Assembly (NCBI GenBank): GCA_963740945.1
Contig: CAVUGE010000011.1
Coordinates: 1-64,000 of the forward strand
Direction: 5' to 3'
Source: CAVQBP01 sp963740945
Lineage (GTDB): Bacteria > Bacteroidota > Ignavibacteria > Ignavibacteriales > Ignavibacteriaceae
DNA length: 64,000 nt
In this document: in pieces, positions 19,456 through 27,785 of the stretch
Layout of the letters: every line of letters starts with the position of its first letter
How positions within the stretch are numbered: position 1 is the first letter of the stretch
Translations under genes and position numbers: made by a program
Notes under the pieces: model-generated
What the model was told of the DNA's origin: nothing
What the model saw: only the letters and a program-made list of their open reading frames with translations
Database searches by the model: none

Positions 19456-20739
19456 TTAAATTCCTTCAATAATTTCAAACCCGGTATACTTCTGGAGTAC
19501 TTTAGGTACAATAATTTTACCCTCCGGCGTTTGGTAATTTTCAAGTAAAGAAACCATTAACCGGCTTGTTGCCAGACCGGAACCGTTTAACGTATGAACA
19601 AATTCAGGCTTTTTCGTAGTTTCATTTCTGAATCTAATGTTTGCACGGCGTGCCTGGAAATTCTCAAAGTTGCTGCATGACGATGCTTCTAGCCACTTAT
19701 TTTCTGCTGGAGACCATGTTTCAATATCATAACATTTAGCCGCTGCAAAGCTTAAATCTCCGGTACAAAGCATTAATATCCTATAAGGAATTTTTAATTC
19801 TTTTAATATATCTTCGGCATCATTTACTAACCTTTCCAATTCATCATAAGAATTTTCAGGTCTAACGAATTTCACCATTTCAACTTTGTTAAACTGATGA
19901 ACTCTTAAAAATCCTTTTGATTCCTTTCCATATGAACCTGCTTCTCTTCTAAAGCATGCAGAATAACCGACATATTTAACCGGCAAATCCGTTTCATTTA
20001 AAATATCGCCTCTATATATATTTGTAATAGGAACTTCTGCCGTTGGAATAGGGAAGAGGTCATCCTTATTTATAAAATACATATCATCTTCCATTTTGGG
20101 AAGCTGCCCGGTTCCTTTCATTGAGTCACGATTAACTAAGAAAGGAGGAAATACCTCACTATAACCATGATTCTGCAAATGGAAATCAAGCATAAAATTT
20201 AATAAAGCTCTTTCGAGCGTTGCTCCTTTTCCCAAGTATAGAGGAAATCCCGAGCCGGAAATTTTTGCTCCTTTTTCAAAGTCTAAAATTTTTAATTTTT
20301 TTCCTAATTCAATGTGATCCAGAACTTTTTCATCCTGTTTAAATGAAAAACCGTCCGGAACCCATTGTCTAACTTCGATATTCTCTTCAGATGATTTCCC
20401 AATGGGTACTGACGAATGAGGCATATTTGGGATGAACATTACAATATCATTTAAATCATTTTCAACATTTTTTAGTTGTGAATCTAGAGCAGCTATTTGA
20501 TCCGAAACATTCTTCATTTCTGCCAGAACAGATGAAACATCTTTTCCGGCTTTCTTCATTTGCGGAATTTGAGAAGAAACCTGGTTCCGTTTATGTTTTA
20601 GCTCATCAGCTTGAAGTATTAGATTTCTTCTATCTTCATCCAGTTTTAAGATTTCATCTACTCTGTCTTTTTCATTTTTGTTTATAATCCCTTGCTTAAC
20701 CAATGCCGGGTTTTCACGAATAAATTTTAAATCGAGCAT
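19456..20739 (-). CDS. serS: Seryl-tRNA synthetase
   Basis: 427 residues, the typical length. The N-terminal coiled-coil arm (about 25-105, charged heptads) is followed by the class II catalytic core. Motif 2 is FRREAGSYGKESKGFLRVHQF and motif 3 is NGSGLATSRLMVSLLEN. The serine pocket TAEVPITN and CYDIETWSPAENKWLEASSCSNFE are present. It charges tRNA-Ser in the cytoplasm. Only 2 bases separate its stop from the small antitoxin-like gene downstream. Confidence 0.97.
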   Translation of the reverse strand: MLDLKFIRENPALVKQGIINKNEKDRVDEILKLDEDRRNLILQADELKHKRNQVSSQIPQMKKAGKDVSSVLAEMKNVSDQIAALDSQLKNVENDLNDIVMFIPNMPHSSVPIGKSSEENIEVRQWVPDGFSFKQDEKVLDHIELGKKLKILDFEKGAKISGSGFPLYLGKGATLERALLNFMLDFHLQNHGYSEVFPPFLVNRDSMKGTGQLPKMEDDMYFINKDDLFPIPTAEVPITNIYRGDILNETDLPVKYVGYSACFRREAGSYGKESKGFLRVHQFNKVEMVKFVRPENSYDELERLVNDAEDILKELKIPYRILMLCTGDLSFAAAKCYDIETWSPAENKWLEASSCSNFENFQARRANIRFRNETTKKPEFVHTLNGSGLATSRLMVSLLENYQTPEGKIIVPKVLQKYTGFEIIEGI

Positions 20740-20766
20740 AAATTATAGATTCTCCAATGTTAAAAT

Positions 20767-20858
20767 ATTTTAATGGAACGCAGATTATTATGATTACTAT
20801 GATCCTTTATAATCATAACAAATCATAAGAATCATAAAAATCCGCGTTCTATTAAATC
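20767..20858. repeat. 92-bp direct repeat, copy A (flanks GxxExxY fragment)
   Basis: Starts ATTTTAATGG and ends CGTTCTATTAAATC. It is nearly identical in length and sequence to 21040-21131, differing mainly in the centre (CCTTTATAATC versus CCGTCATGATC) and a few single bases. The interior is built from ATGATTACTATGATC and ATCATAA units, so it is itself partly palindromic. The end of the GxxExxY open frame falls inside it. Confidence 0.88.
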
Positions 20859-21034
20859 CAATTCTTTATGATATGATGCTGTTTTGTACATTTCAAATTT
20901 AATTTCCTCAATTCAATCATTAAAGCATTTTCATAAACCTTCTCTAAAAATCCATATCCCAAAGTATTATAAACATTATAGAAAGCGCGAATAATTAGAT
21001 TAGTAATTTTCGAAAATTTAAAATTATCAATCAT
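20852..21034 (-). CDS. GxxExxY-family protein, C-terminally truncated
   Basis: 60 residues with the family motif G-F-L-E-K-V-Y (about 28-34) in NTLGYGFLEKVYENALMIELRKLNL. Complete members are about 120-130 residues and continue into a PD-(D/E)XK-like nuclease core with a later E-x-K motif, which is absent here. The frame runs straight into the 92-bp repeat and stops there. The start lies just inside the opposite repeat copy, so repeat recombination probably removed the rest. The family function is unknown. Confidence 0.65.
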   Translation of the reverse strand: MIDNFKFSKITNLIIRAFYNVYNTLGYGFLEKVYENALMIELRKLNLKCTKQHHIIKNWI

Positions 21035-21039
21035 ACTAT

Positions 21040-21131
21040 ATTTTAATAGGGCGCAGATTATTATGATTACTATGATCCGTCATGATCATAACAAATCATA
21101 AAAATCATAAAAATCCGCGTTCTATTAAATC
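21040..21131. repeat. 92-bp direct repeat, copy B (flanks GxxExxY fragment)
   Basis: Second copy of the repeat described at 20767-20858, same orientation, starting ATTTTAATAGGGCGCAG. It lies between the GxxExxY fragment start and the stop of leuS (21134). Similar CGCAGATT wording appears again at 55819-55857. Confidence 0.88.
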
Positions 21132-21133
21132 TC

Positions 21134-23588
21134 TTATTTAGCAACAATATTATAGATTTTATTTTTCACAAAAATTTCTTTTACTATCTTCTTCCCATCC
21201 AGATGTTTCGTAATTTTTTCATCTTTCATAATTACACTTTTCACTTCCTTCTGTTCACTATTTAAAGGCATTTCCACAGCAGTCCTTAATTTGCCATTAA
21301 CCTGAACAGCAATATTAACATTTTCCTCAATCAGAGCATCTCTATCCGCCTCAAACCAGAGAGGGTTTTCGAATATGGATTTCTCTTTCCCTAAGATCTC
21401 CCAGCATTCTTCAGCCAGATGGGGAGCAACGGGTCCAAGAAGCAGAGCGAATCTTTCAAGAGAATAAGCCTGAATTTCTTTTGAACATTTTCCAAGGTTT
21501 TTGAATTCATTCAATAATTCCATTAATGAAGCAATTGCGGTATTAAAACGGAAATTACTTATTTCTTCATCATATTTCTTAATAGTCTGGTTTACTTTTT
21601 TATAAACAATTTTTTCTTCTTCAGAAAGTTTATCGATATCATATTTTTCTCCCGCCTTAGTATTTATGAAAATGTCTTTATGACTCTTGAAAAGTTCATA
21701 TGCTCTAAGCACAAACCTTTCCGTACCGGCAATACCCTTATCACTCCAATCACCCCCTAATTCATAGGGTCCCATAAACATTAAATAAAGTCTGAAAACA
21801 TCCGTGCCCAGATCATGAGTAAAAAAGTCGGGGTTCACAAAATTACCCTTTGATTTAGACATTTTAGCACCTTGATTAGTAATAGTACCCTGGTGCAGCA
21901 GGTTTGTAAAAGGTTCATCAGAGTCTGTATAACCGATATCTCTTAAAAATTTATGAATAAACCTAGCATAAAGAAGATGCATAACAGCATGTTCCGCTCC
22001 ACCCACATATTGATTAACCGGAACCCATTTGTCTGTTTTTTCAGTATCAAATATTTTCGAATCTAAAGAAGGATTTAAATACCGGAAATAATACCACGAT
22101 GAATCGACAAAAGTATCCATAGTATCGGCATCTCTTTTAGCATCTTCATTACATTTAGGACATTTAACATTAATAAAATCTTTATTAGTAGCTAAAGGGG
22201 ATTCACCCGAAGGATTAAACTCCACTTCATATGGAAGCTTAACCGGGAGATCCTTTTCATCTACAGGAACCTCCCCACATTTTGGACAATAAATAATTGG
22301 TATAGGTGTACCCCAGTAACGCTGTCTCGAAATCAGCCAATCTCTCAGCCTGAAATTTATTTTCCTTAGTTCCGATTCCTTTTTCTTCAAGCCAATCAAT
22401 AATTTTTTTCTTTGCGTCATCAACATAAAGACCATCAAGAAAATCGCTATTAATTGCAGGTCCATCACCTGTGTATGCTTTACCTTCAAAATCATCGGGA
22501 GTTTTTACAGTTCTAATAATGAGCAAATTAAATTTCTCAGCAAACTCCCAATCCCTTTCGTCCTGACCAGGAACTGCCATAATTGCACCTGTTCCGTAGG
22601 TCATCAAAACGTAATCGGCTATCCATATCGGAATTTTCTTATTGTTAACCGGATTAATAGCATAAGCGCCGGTAAATACACCCGTCTTTTCTTTTACCGT
22701 TGAGGTACGGTCAATTTCAGATAAAGATTTTATCGAATCTTTATATTGTTCAACTTCTGCTCTAAACTCATCTGTTGTAATTAAATCCACCAATTCATGT
22801 TCTGGAGCGAGAACCATATATGTTGCACCGAATAATGTATCTGGGCGGGTAGTAAAAATATTAATTTCTTCATTTCTGTCCGCTAATTTAAATTTAACTT
22901 CCGCACCCTCACTTTTTCCGATCCAGTTTCTCTGCATCAACTTTGTTTTCTCGGGCCAGTTAATTTCATTTAAATCTTCTAAAAGTTCTTCGGCATAATC
23001 AGTTATCTTAAAGAACCATTGAGTAAGGTTTTTTTGAATAACAACAGCACCGCATCTTTCACAAGTTCCGTCGGATAAAACCTGTTCATTTGCTAGAACA
23101 GTCTGATCATTAGGGCACCAATTAACCGGAGCTTTTTTCCGGTAGGCAAGTCCCTTTTTATAAAGCTGTAAAAAAAGCCATTGATTCCATTTATAATATT
23201 TGGGATCGCAAGTTAATAATTCGGCGTTCCAATCGTACATACAGCCTATTTTCTTCAACTGTATGCGGATATCTTCAACATTTTTTAATGTACTGTCCTG
23301 AGGATGGATTCCCGTTTTAATAGCATAATTTTCAGCAGGAAGACCGAAAGCATCGTAGCCAATTGGTTCAAAAACATTAAAACCTTTTAATCTTTTGTAT
23401 CTGGCCCATGAATCAGTAGGACCATAGTTATACCAATGACCGATATGAAGCTTGGCGCCGGAAGGATAGATAAACATTACAAGGCAGTAGAGCTTATTAT
23501 CTGTTTTAGATAAATCGGTCTCATAAATTCTCTTTTCTTCCCAGAATTTTTGCCACTTATTTTCTATTTCAGCGAAAGGATATCTCAT
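21134..23588 (-). CDS. leuS: Leucyl-tRNA synthetase, interrupted by a single-base frameshift
   Basis: Two overlapping frames together encode a complete class I synthetase of about 817 residues. The N-terminal frame (23588 down to about 22360) has the HIGH motif KLHIGH (His48-His51), the zinc-like CPND...CERCG segment and the editing domain (TTRPDTLFGATYMVLAPEHELV, YGTGAIMAVPGQDERD). The C-terminal frame resumes with INFRLRDWLISRQRYWGTPIP, the KMSKS motif AKMSKSKGN, the anticodon-binding domain and the C-terminal tail. Removing one A (minus strand) from the run at 22360-22363 joins them as GTKEINFRLRDW. Because leuS is normally single-copy and essential, a sequencing or assembly error is the simplest explanation. 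Confidence 0.92.
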
Positions 23589-24003
23589 AAAATTTATTGA
23601 TTTTTTAAAAAATAACTACAAATTTACCCAAAAAGGAAGGGAATTCAAATGGATTTTTTTATTCGTAAACCGAAGATTAACGCCGGACTTCCAGTCCGGT
23701 GATCATTCTAAGCCACTATTCCTCTCCCCCGGACTTTAGTCCGGTTACAAAACACCATATAGGTTCCCTTTTAATAATCTCAAAAAATCACAATGTCAAT
23801 TTTTAAGATAAATTAAAACTCGAATTTCACTAACCAAAACCTTCTTTAGTGCTGCTACGTCAAAGAATGTTGTTAAATTTAGCAAACTTTTATGCAGCTA
23901 AAGATATCCCTATTTTATGACTTCGGCCCTTTCTCTTTATTTTCAATAATTAAAATTGATTTTTACTATCTTTAATGTTTAATTAACCAATAATTTTAAG
24001 CTT
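23589..24003. other. Intergenic region with two palindromic units
   Basis: 415 bases between divergent leuS and lysA, so promoters for both must lie here, but I see no certain -10/-35 pair. It holds the hairpins described at 23683-23744. No open frame or RNA gene was recognised, and nothing resembling a lysine riboswitch core was seen ahead of lysA. Confidence 0.6.
23683..23744. repeat. Pair of CCGGACT-AGTCCGG hairpins
   Basis: CCGGACT-TCC-AGTCCGG at 23683-23699 and CCGGACT-TT-AGTCCGG at 23729-23744, each with perfect 7-base arms, 29 bases apart. They are GC-rich islands in AT-rich spacer DNA. The same 7-mer arm with a variable 2-3 base loop twice in 62 bases indicates a tandem palindromic repeat family rather than two unrelated terminators. 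Confidence 0.85.
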
Positions 24004-25269
24004 ATGCAGTATTTCGATTCAGATTATTTCACTTATAAAAACAATGAACTATTTTGTGAAGAAGTCCCCGTAAAAAAAATAGCTGAGGAGTGCGGTACTC
24101 CGGTCTATATCTATAGTAAAAAATATTTTACAGACAGGTACAATGAATTTACCGGAGCATTTAAAGAGATCCCTCATACAATATTCTATGCATCAAAATC
24201 TAATTTTAATATAAGTGTTATAAAAATATTTAGTGATTTAGGAGGCGGAGTAGATGTTAATTCGGAAGGGGAACTGTTCAGGGCTTTAAAAGCAGGTGCA
24301 AAACCGGAAAAGATTATTCTGTCGGGTGTCGGTAAAACAGCACATGAAATTGAACTTGCATTAAAAAGCAATATATTAATGATAAAAGCTGAATCCGACC
24401 AGGAAATATATTTGATTAATGAGATAGCTTCCCGGTTAAATATTAAGGCGAAGGTAGCAATCAGAGTAAATCCGGACGTAGATGCCCAAACACACCCGTA
24501 TATTTCAACAGCATTAGCAGAAAACAAATTCGGGATTAATTCTGCTAGAGCTTTCGAATTATTTAAAGAAGAGAAAAGCTTAAAAAATATTAAGTTTACC
24601 GGTATCGACATGCACCTTGGTTCCCAGATAACCAAAATGGAACCATTTATTGAGGCAGTTGAAAAGTTATCTGAATTATATTTTAAGGTAAAATCAGAAG
24701 GTATTAATTTAGAGCACTTTGATGTCGGAGGAGGTATAGGTGTAAAATATTTGAATGAGAGGACATTTTCAGTAACAGAAATAGCAGATAAAATAGTCCC
24801 GGTATTGAAAAAGTTAAACTGCGATATTTTTTTTGAACCCGGAAGATTTTTAGTCGCAAATGGAGGTATTCTGGCAGCAAAGGTTATATATACAAAAAGT
24901 AATAATCTCAAGAAATTTATTATTGTTGATGCCGCTATGAATGATTTATTACGCCCGAGTATATATAAAGCTTACCACCATATCCAGCCTGTGGAGTTGT
25001 TTGGCAATAGAGAGGATTTAACAGCCGATATTGCCGGACCTATCTGTGAATCGGGAGATTATTTTGCCAAAGAGAGAGAAATTACGGAAAGTAATAGAAA
25101 CGAATATCTGGCTATAATGTCCGCAGGAGCGTATGGAATGGTTATGTCATCAAATTATAACGGAAGGAGAAGACCTCCGGAGGTTTTAGTTGATGGCAAT
25201 GATTTTAAGATTATCAGAAGCAGGGAGACTTTTGAACATCTGATGTTTGATGAGAATGCTGCATTATAG
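24004..25269 (+). CDS. lysA: Diaminopimelate decarboxylase
   Basis: 421 residues, fold type III PLP enzyme. The PLP lysine is Lys65 in FYASKSN. Further family marks are DMHLGSQI, FDVGGGIG, the EPGRFLVANGG phosphate site and GPICESGDYFAKERE with the catalytic Cys from the partner subunit. It makes L-lysine from meso-diaminopimelate in the last step of lysine synthesis. It stands alone, divergent from leuS. Confidence 0.95.
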   Translation: MQYFDSDYFTYKNNELFCEEVPVKKIAEECGTPVYIYSKKYFTDRYNEFTGAFKEIPHTIFYASKSNFNISVIKIFSDLGGGVDVNSEGELFRALKAGAKPEKIILSGVGKTAHEIELALKSNILMIKAESDQEIYLINEIASRLNIKAKVAIRVNPDVDAQTHPYISTALAENKFGINSARAFELFKEEKSLKNIKFTGIDMHLGSQITKMEPFIEAVEKLSELYFKVKSEGINLEHFDVGGGIGVKYLNERTFSVTEIADKIVPVLKKLNCDIFFEPGRFLVANGGILAAKVIYTKSNNLKKFIIVDAAMNDLLRPSIYKAYHHIQPVELFGNREDLTADIAGPICESGDYFAKEREITESNRNEYLAIMSAGAYGMVMSSNYNGRRRPPEVLVDGNDFKIIRSRETFEHLMFDENAAL

Positions 25270-25377
25270 AATAAGATTACCAGAATGAACTCGAGTAAGA
25301 ATATGATTATAAGAATGTCATCTCTATATCCTGGTAAATTTTAATTATTAATTTAATAACTCAATTTACGCAAAAAT

Positions 25378-25415
25378 GTCATTCTGAACGAAACGAAGTG
25401 GAGTGAAGAATCTCC
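25378..25415. repeat. GTCATTCTGAACGAA..GAAGAATCTCC intergenic repeat
   Basis: A 38-base element beginning GTCATTCTGAACGAAACGA and ending GAATCTCC. From memory this wording is a very common dispersed intergenic sequence in Bacteroidota/Chlorobi-group genomes. A degenerate piece in the other orientation (CACTTCGTCAGAATGAC) is at 42867-42883. It lies ahead of the LD-carboxypeptidase gene. Function unknown. Confidence 0.6.
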
Positions 25416-25460
25416 AAGTTATCTTTACATCTGCGTAACTTTAATAAATAATTAATTTTA

Positions 25461-26498
25461 ATGCATAGAAGAAATTTTTTGAAAAGCTTATCATTAGCAT
25501 CTATTACTGTAGGTGTATTTCCAATCGAAAGTATTTTTTCTAAGACAAGCGAACAATTAAACATAATAAAACCTAAAAGATTGAATATTGGAGACACGTT
25601 AGGTTTAATTGCTCCGGGCAGCTTTATAACGGAAGATGAACTTAAAGAATCAATAAATAATATTGAATCGCTAGGATTTAAAACCGCTTATACAGAAAAT
25701 ATACTGGCAAGAGACGGATATTTAGCAGGGACAGATGAACAGAGAACTTCTGATCTGCATGAAATGTTCACGCGCAAAGACATTGATGGAATAGTCGCTG
25801 CAAGAGGCGGATACGGCTGTACAAGAATTCTTCCCTTTATTGATTATGACCTGATTAAAAAAAATCCTAAAATTTTAATAGGCTATAGTGATATTACAGC
25901 TTTGCTTTATGCAATTTATTGTAAGACCGGGTTGGTATGTTTTCACGGACCGGTTGGTATTTCAACCTTTAACGATTACAGTATCTGTAATATGAAAAAT
26001 GTCTTGATTTATCCTTCACAAAATTTAACCATGTATAATGCCGGAGACAATGAAGATGATAATGCAGAGATCTATACTATCAGAAGCGGTAAATCATCAG
26101 GTGAATTGATTGGAGGTAATTTATCTCTCGCGGTATCGCTTATAGGGACTCCTTATGATGTTGATACTTCAGGAAAATTAATTTTCCTTGAAGAAGTTGA
26201 TGAAGAACCATATAGAATAGACCGGATGTTAACACAAATGATTGAAGCAGGTAAATTTAAGAAAGCTTCAGGTATTATTTTAGGAAACTTCAGCGGCTGT
26301 GAACCGAAGAAGGATGATTCAAATTCTTTTTCACTTAAGGAAGTTTTATACAGCCGTTTATATGAATTAAATATTCCTGTTGTTTACGGTATGTCTTTCG
26401 GACATATAAAAAATAAATTAACTTTACCTGTTGGAATTAAAGCTGAATTTAATTCAATTAATCAAACTATAACTTTACTGGAAAATGCAGTTATATAA
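25461..26498 (+). CDS. LD-carboxypeptidase (S66 family), Tat-exported
   Basis: 345 residues. The N-terminus HRRNFLKSLSLASITVGVF is a twin-arginine signal, so a folded enzyme is exported. The S66 hallmarks are GLIAPGS, GIVAARGGYGCTRILP and the nucleophile Ser143 in GYSDITAL. The later Glu-rich FLEEVDEEPYRIDRML and the His in FGHIKNKLTLPVG complete the Ser-Glu-His triad. It removes the terminal D-alanine from tetrapeptides of murein, in recycling or remodelling. A lipoprotein gene follows 12 bases downstream. Confidence 0.9.
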   Translation: MHRRNFLKSLSLASITVGVFPIESIFSKTSEQLNIIKPKRLNIGDTLGLIAPGSFITEDELKESINNIESLGFKTAYTENILARDGYLAGTDEQRTSDLHEMFTRKDIDGIVAARGGYGCTRILPFIDYDLIKKNPKILIGYSDITALLYAIYCKTGLVCFHGPVGISTFNDYSICNMKNVLIYPSQNLTMYNAGDNEDDNAEIYTIRSGKSSGELIGGNLSLAVSLIGTPYDVDTSGKLIFLEEVDEEPYRIDRMLTQMIEAGKFKKASGIILGNFSGCEPKKDDSNSFSLKEVLYSRLYELNIPVVYGMSFGHIKNKLTLPVGIKAEFNSINQTITLLENAVI

Positions 26499-26510
26499 AA
26501 AGGAGCAAAA

Positions 26511-27077
26511 TTGAAAATCAAACCATTTAACCTAAAGAAAATAATATTTTCAAATATGATAATATTATTAATATTCTCTGCAGGCGGCTGTATAATTTTT
26601 CATAAAGTTTCGTATGTAATAAAACTTAATCCGGATAACAGCGGTACAACGACTGTCCTGGTAACCGATATTCGTTCCGATGCAAAAACTGACCAGGACT
26701 TTGAAGAAGATAAAAATAATCTTTTCAATTATATGCTGAAAAGCGATGACTTTATAACGTCGATGAAGAAGAGTCGCAAAGATATTGTAAATAGAGATTT
26801 ATTTATGCAAAATGACACTTTAATGGGGAAGGCTGTTTATAAATTTGATAATGTTAAAGGTATTGAGGGAATAGCCTATGAAGGTGGATTCTATTTTCTG
26901 ACTCTCGGTCTTGATGATAGTGTCGTTTCAACTAACGGTGAAATTATAAAGTCTAAAGATTATAAAAGGATATTATGGGATAGTAAAATCAACCCTTTAA
27001 AGTTTGAAATGTTTAGTTTTTCTTTTGATAATAATCCATATAGAAAGCTGGCGCCTTTTTATGAATCTTATAAATGA
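26511..27077 (+). CDS. Hypothetical lipoprotein
   Basis: 188 residues from a TTG start with a good ribosome-binding site (AAAAGGAGCAAAA just upstream). A hydrophobic segment (IIFSNMIILLIFSAGG) ends in a lipobox with Cys27. After it come residues VSYVIKLNPDNSGTTTVLVTDIRSDA, resembling the small beta-rich envelope lipoproteins that begin 'V.Y.I.LN.DGSG'. No family is assigned with confidence. It is cotranscribed with the LD-carboxypeptidase. Confidence 0.75.
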   Translation: MKIKPFNLKKIIFSNMIILLIFSAGGCIIFHKVSYVIKLNPDNSGTTTVLVTDIRSDAKTDQDFEEDKNNLFNYMLKSDDFITSMKKSRKDIVNRDLFMQNDTLMGKAVYKFDNVKGIEGIAYEGGFYFLTLGLDDSVVSTNGEIIKSKDYKRILWDSKINPLKFEMFSFSFDNNPYRKLAPFYESYK

Positions 27078-27211
27078 ATTAACTAATTAATTAATACAAA
27101 TTTTTTATGATAATTACATTCTAACACTACTGTGTGATTAATACTGTGTAAAATTGAAATTGAGTAGAAAAATTGTGATTTTTTAATTTTTAATTAAAAG
27201 GATTTAACATA

Positions 27212-27505
27212 TTGCAGTATGATTTTGAATGGGATCCTGTTAAGGCAAAATCTAATTTTCAAAAACATAGAGTCAGTTTTAAACGTGCTAGTGAAATATT
27301 TATAGATCCTTTTATGTTATCAATTTATGATAAAACTCATAGTGAGATTGAAGATGGATGGACAACTATTGGAAAAGATCGTAATAATGTTACTATTGTT
27401 GTTGTTCATACATTCCATGAAATAAATTCTGAAACTTCGGTAATCAGAATAATTTCCGCAAGACGGGCCACAAAGAATGAAAGTAAACAATATAATTTAA
27501 GGTGA
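27212..27505 (+). CDS. brnT: BrnT-family toxin
   Basis: 97 residues from a TTG start at 27212, chosen because AAAAGGA lies at the right distance and the frame opens directly with the family start (YDFEWDPVKAKSNFQKHRVSFKRASEIF). The rest, with DGWTTIGKDRNN, IRIISARRATKNESKQY, matches BrnT, a RelE-like ribonuclease that cleaves RNA. It is followed 3 bases later by its likely antitoxin. Confidence 0.88.
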   Translation: MQYDFEWDPVKAKSNFQKHRVSFKRASEIFIDPFMLSIYDKTHSEIEDGWTTIGKDRNNVTIVVVHTFHEINSETSVIRIISARRATKNESKQYNLR

Positions 27506-27508
27506 GAA

Positions 27509-27709
27509 ATGAAAAAGGAATATGATTTTTCAAAAGGTTATAGAGGAAAGTTCTATCGAGAAAATACTCGATTAAACGTTCCAATTTACCTCGATAAAGA
27601 CGTTGCTGAATTTATTGAACAAGTTGCTAAAAAAAAGAAAATTGATTCGCAAACTATTGTAAATAAAATGTTAAGAAACAATAAAGATATAATTCAAGCT
27701 TGGAAATAA
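27509..27709 (+). CDS. brnA: BrnA-like ribbon-helix-helix antitoxin
   Basis: 66 residues. The C-terminal half (VPIYLDKDVAEFIEQVAKKKKIDSQTIVNKMLRNNKDII) fits a ribbon-helix-helix DNA-binding antitoxin. RHH antitoxins bind their own promoter and neutralise the toxin. It starts with ATG after GGTGAGAA, 3 bases after the BrnT stop, the usual toxin-first order of brnTA. Length is a little short of typical BrnA, and the sequence is only weakly conserved, so the name rests on context. Confidence 0.78.
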   Translation: MKKEYDFSKGYRGKFYRENTRLNVPIYLDKDVAEFIEQVAKKKKIDSQTIVNKMLRNNKDIIQAWK

Positions 27710-27785
27710 GTGTATTTTTATTATCTGCTATTCAAGGCAATTTTGACTATGGACAAAATAGCAAATTGAAGAAACAAAAATATAT

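Noticed and set aside
23745..24003. Lysine riboswitch ahead of lysA
   Set aside because: I could not recognise the conserved core or multi-helix layout; the palindromes here are short repeats.
24186..24911. 241-codon open frame on the minus strand
   Set aside because: It lies wholly inside lysA on the other strand; lysA has all its family motifs, and this frame has no recognisable domain.
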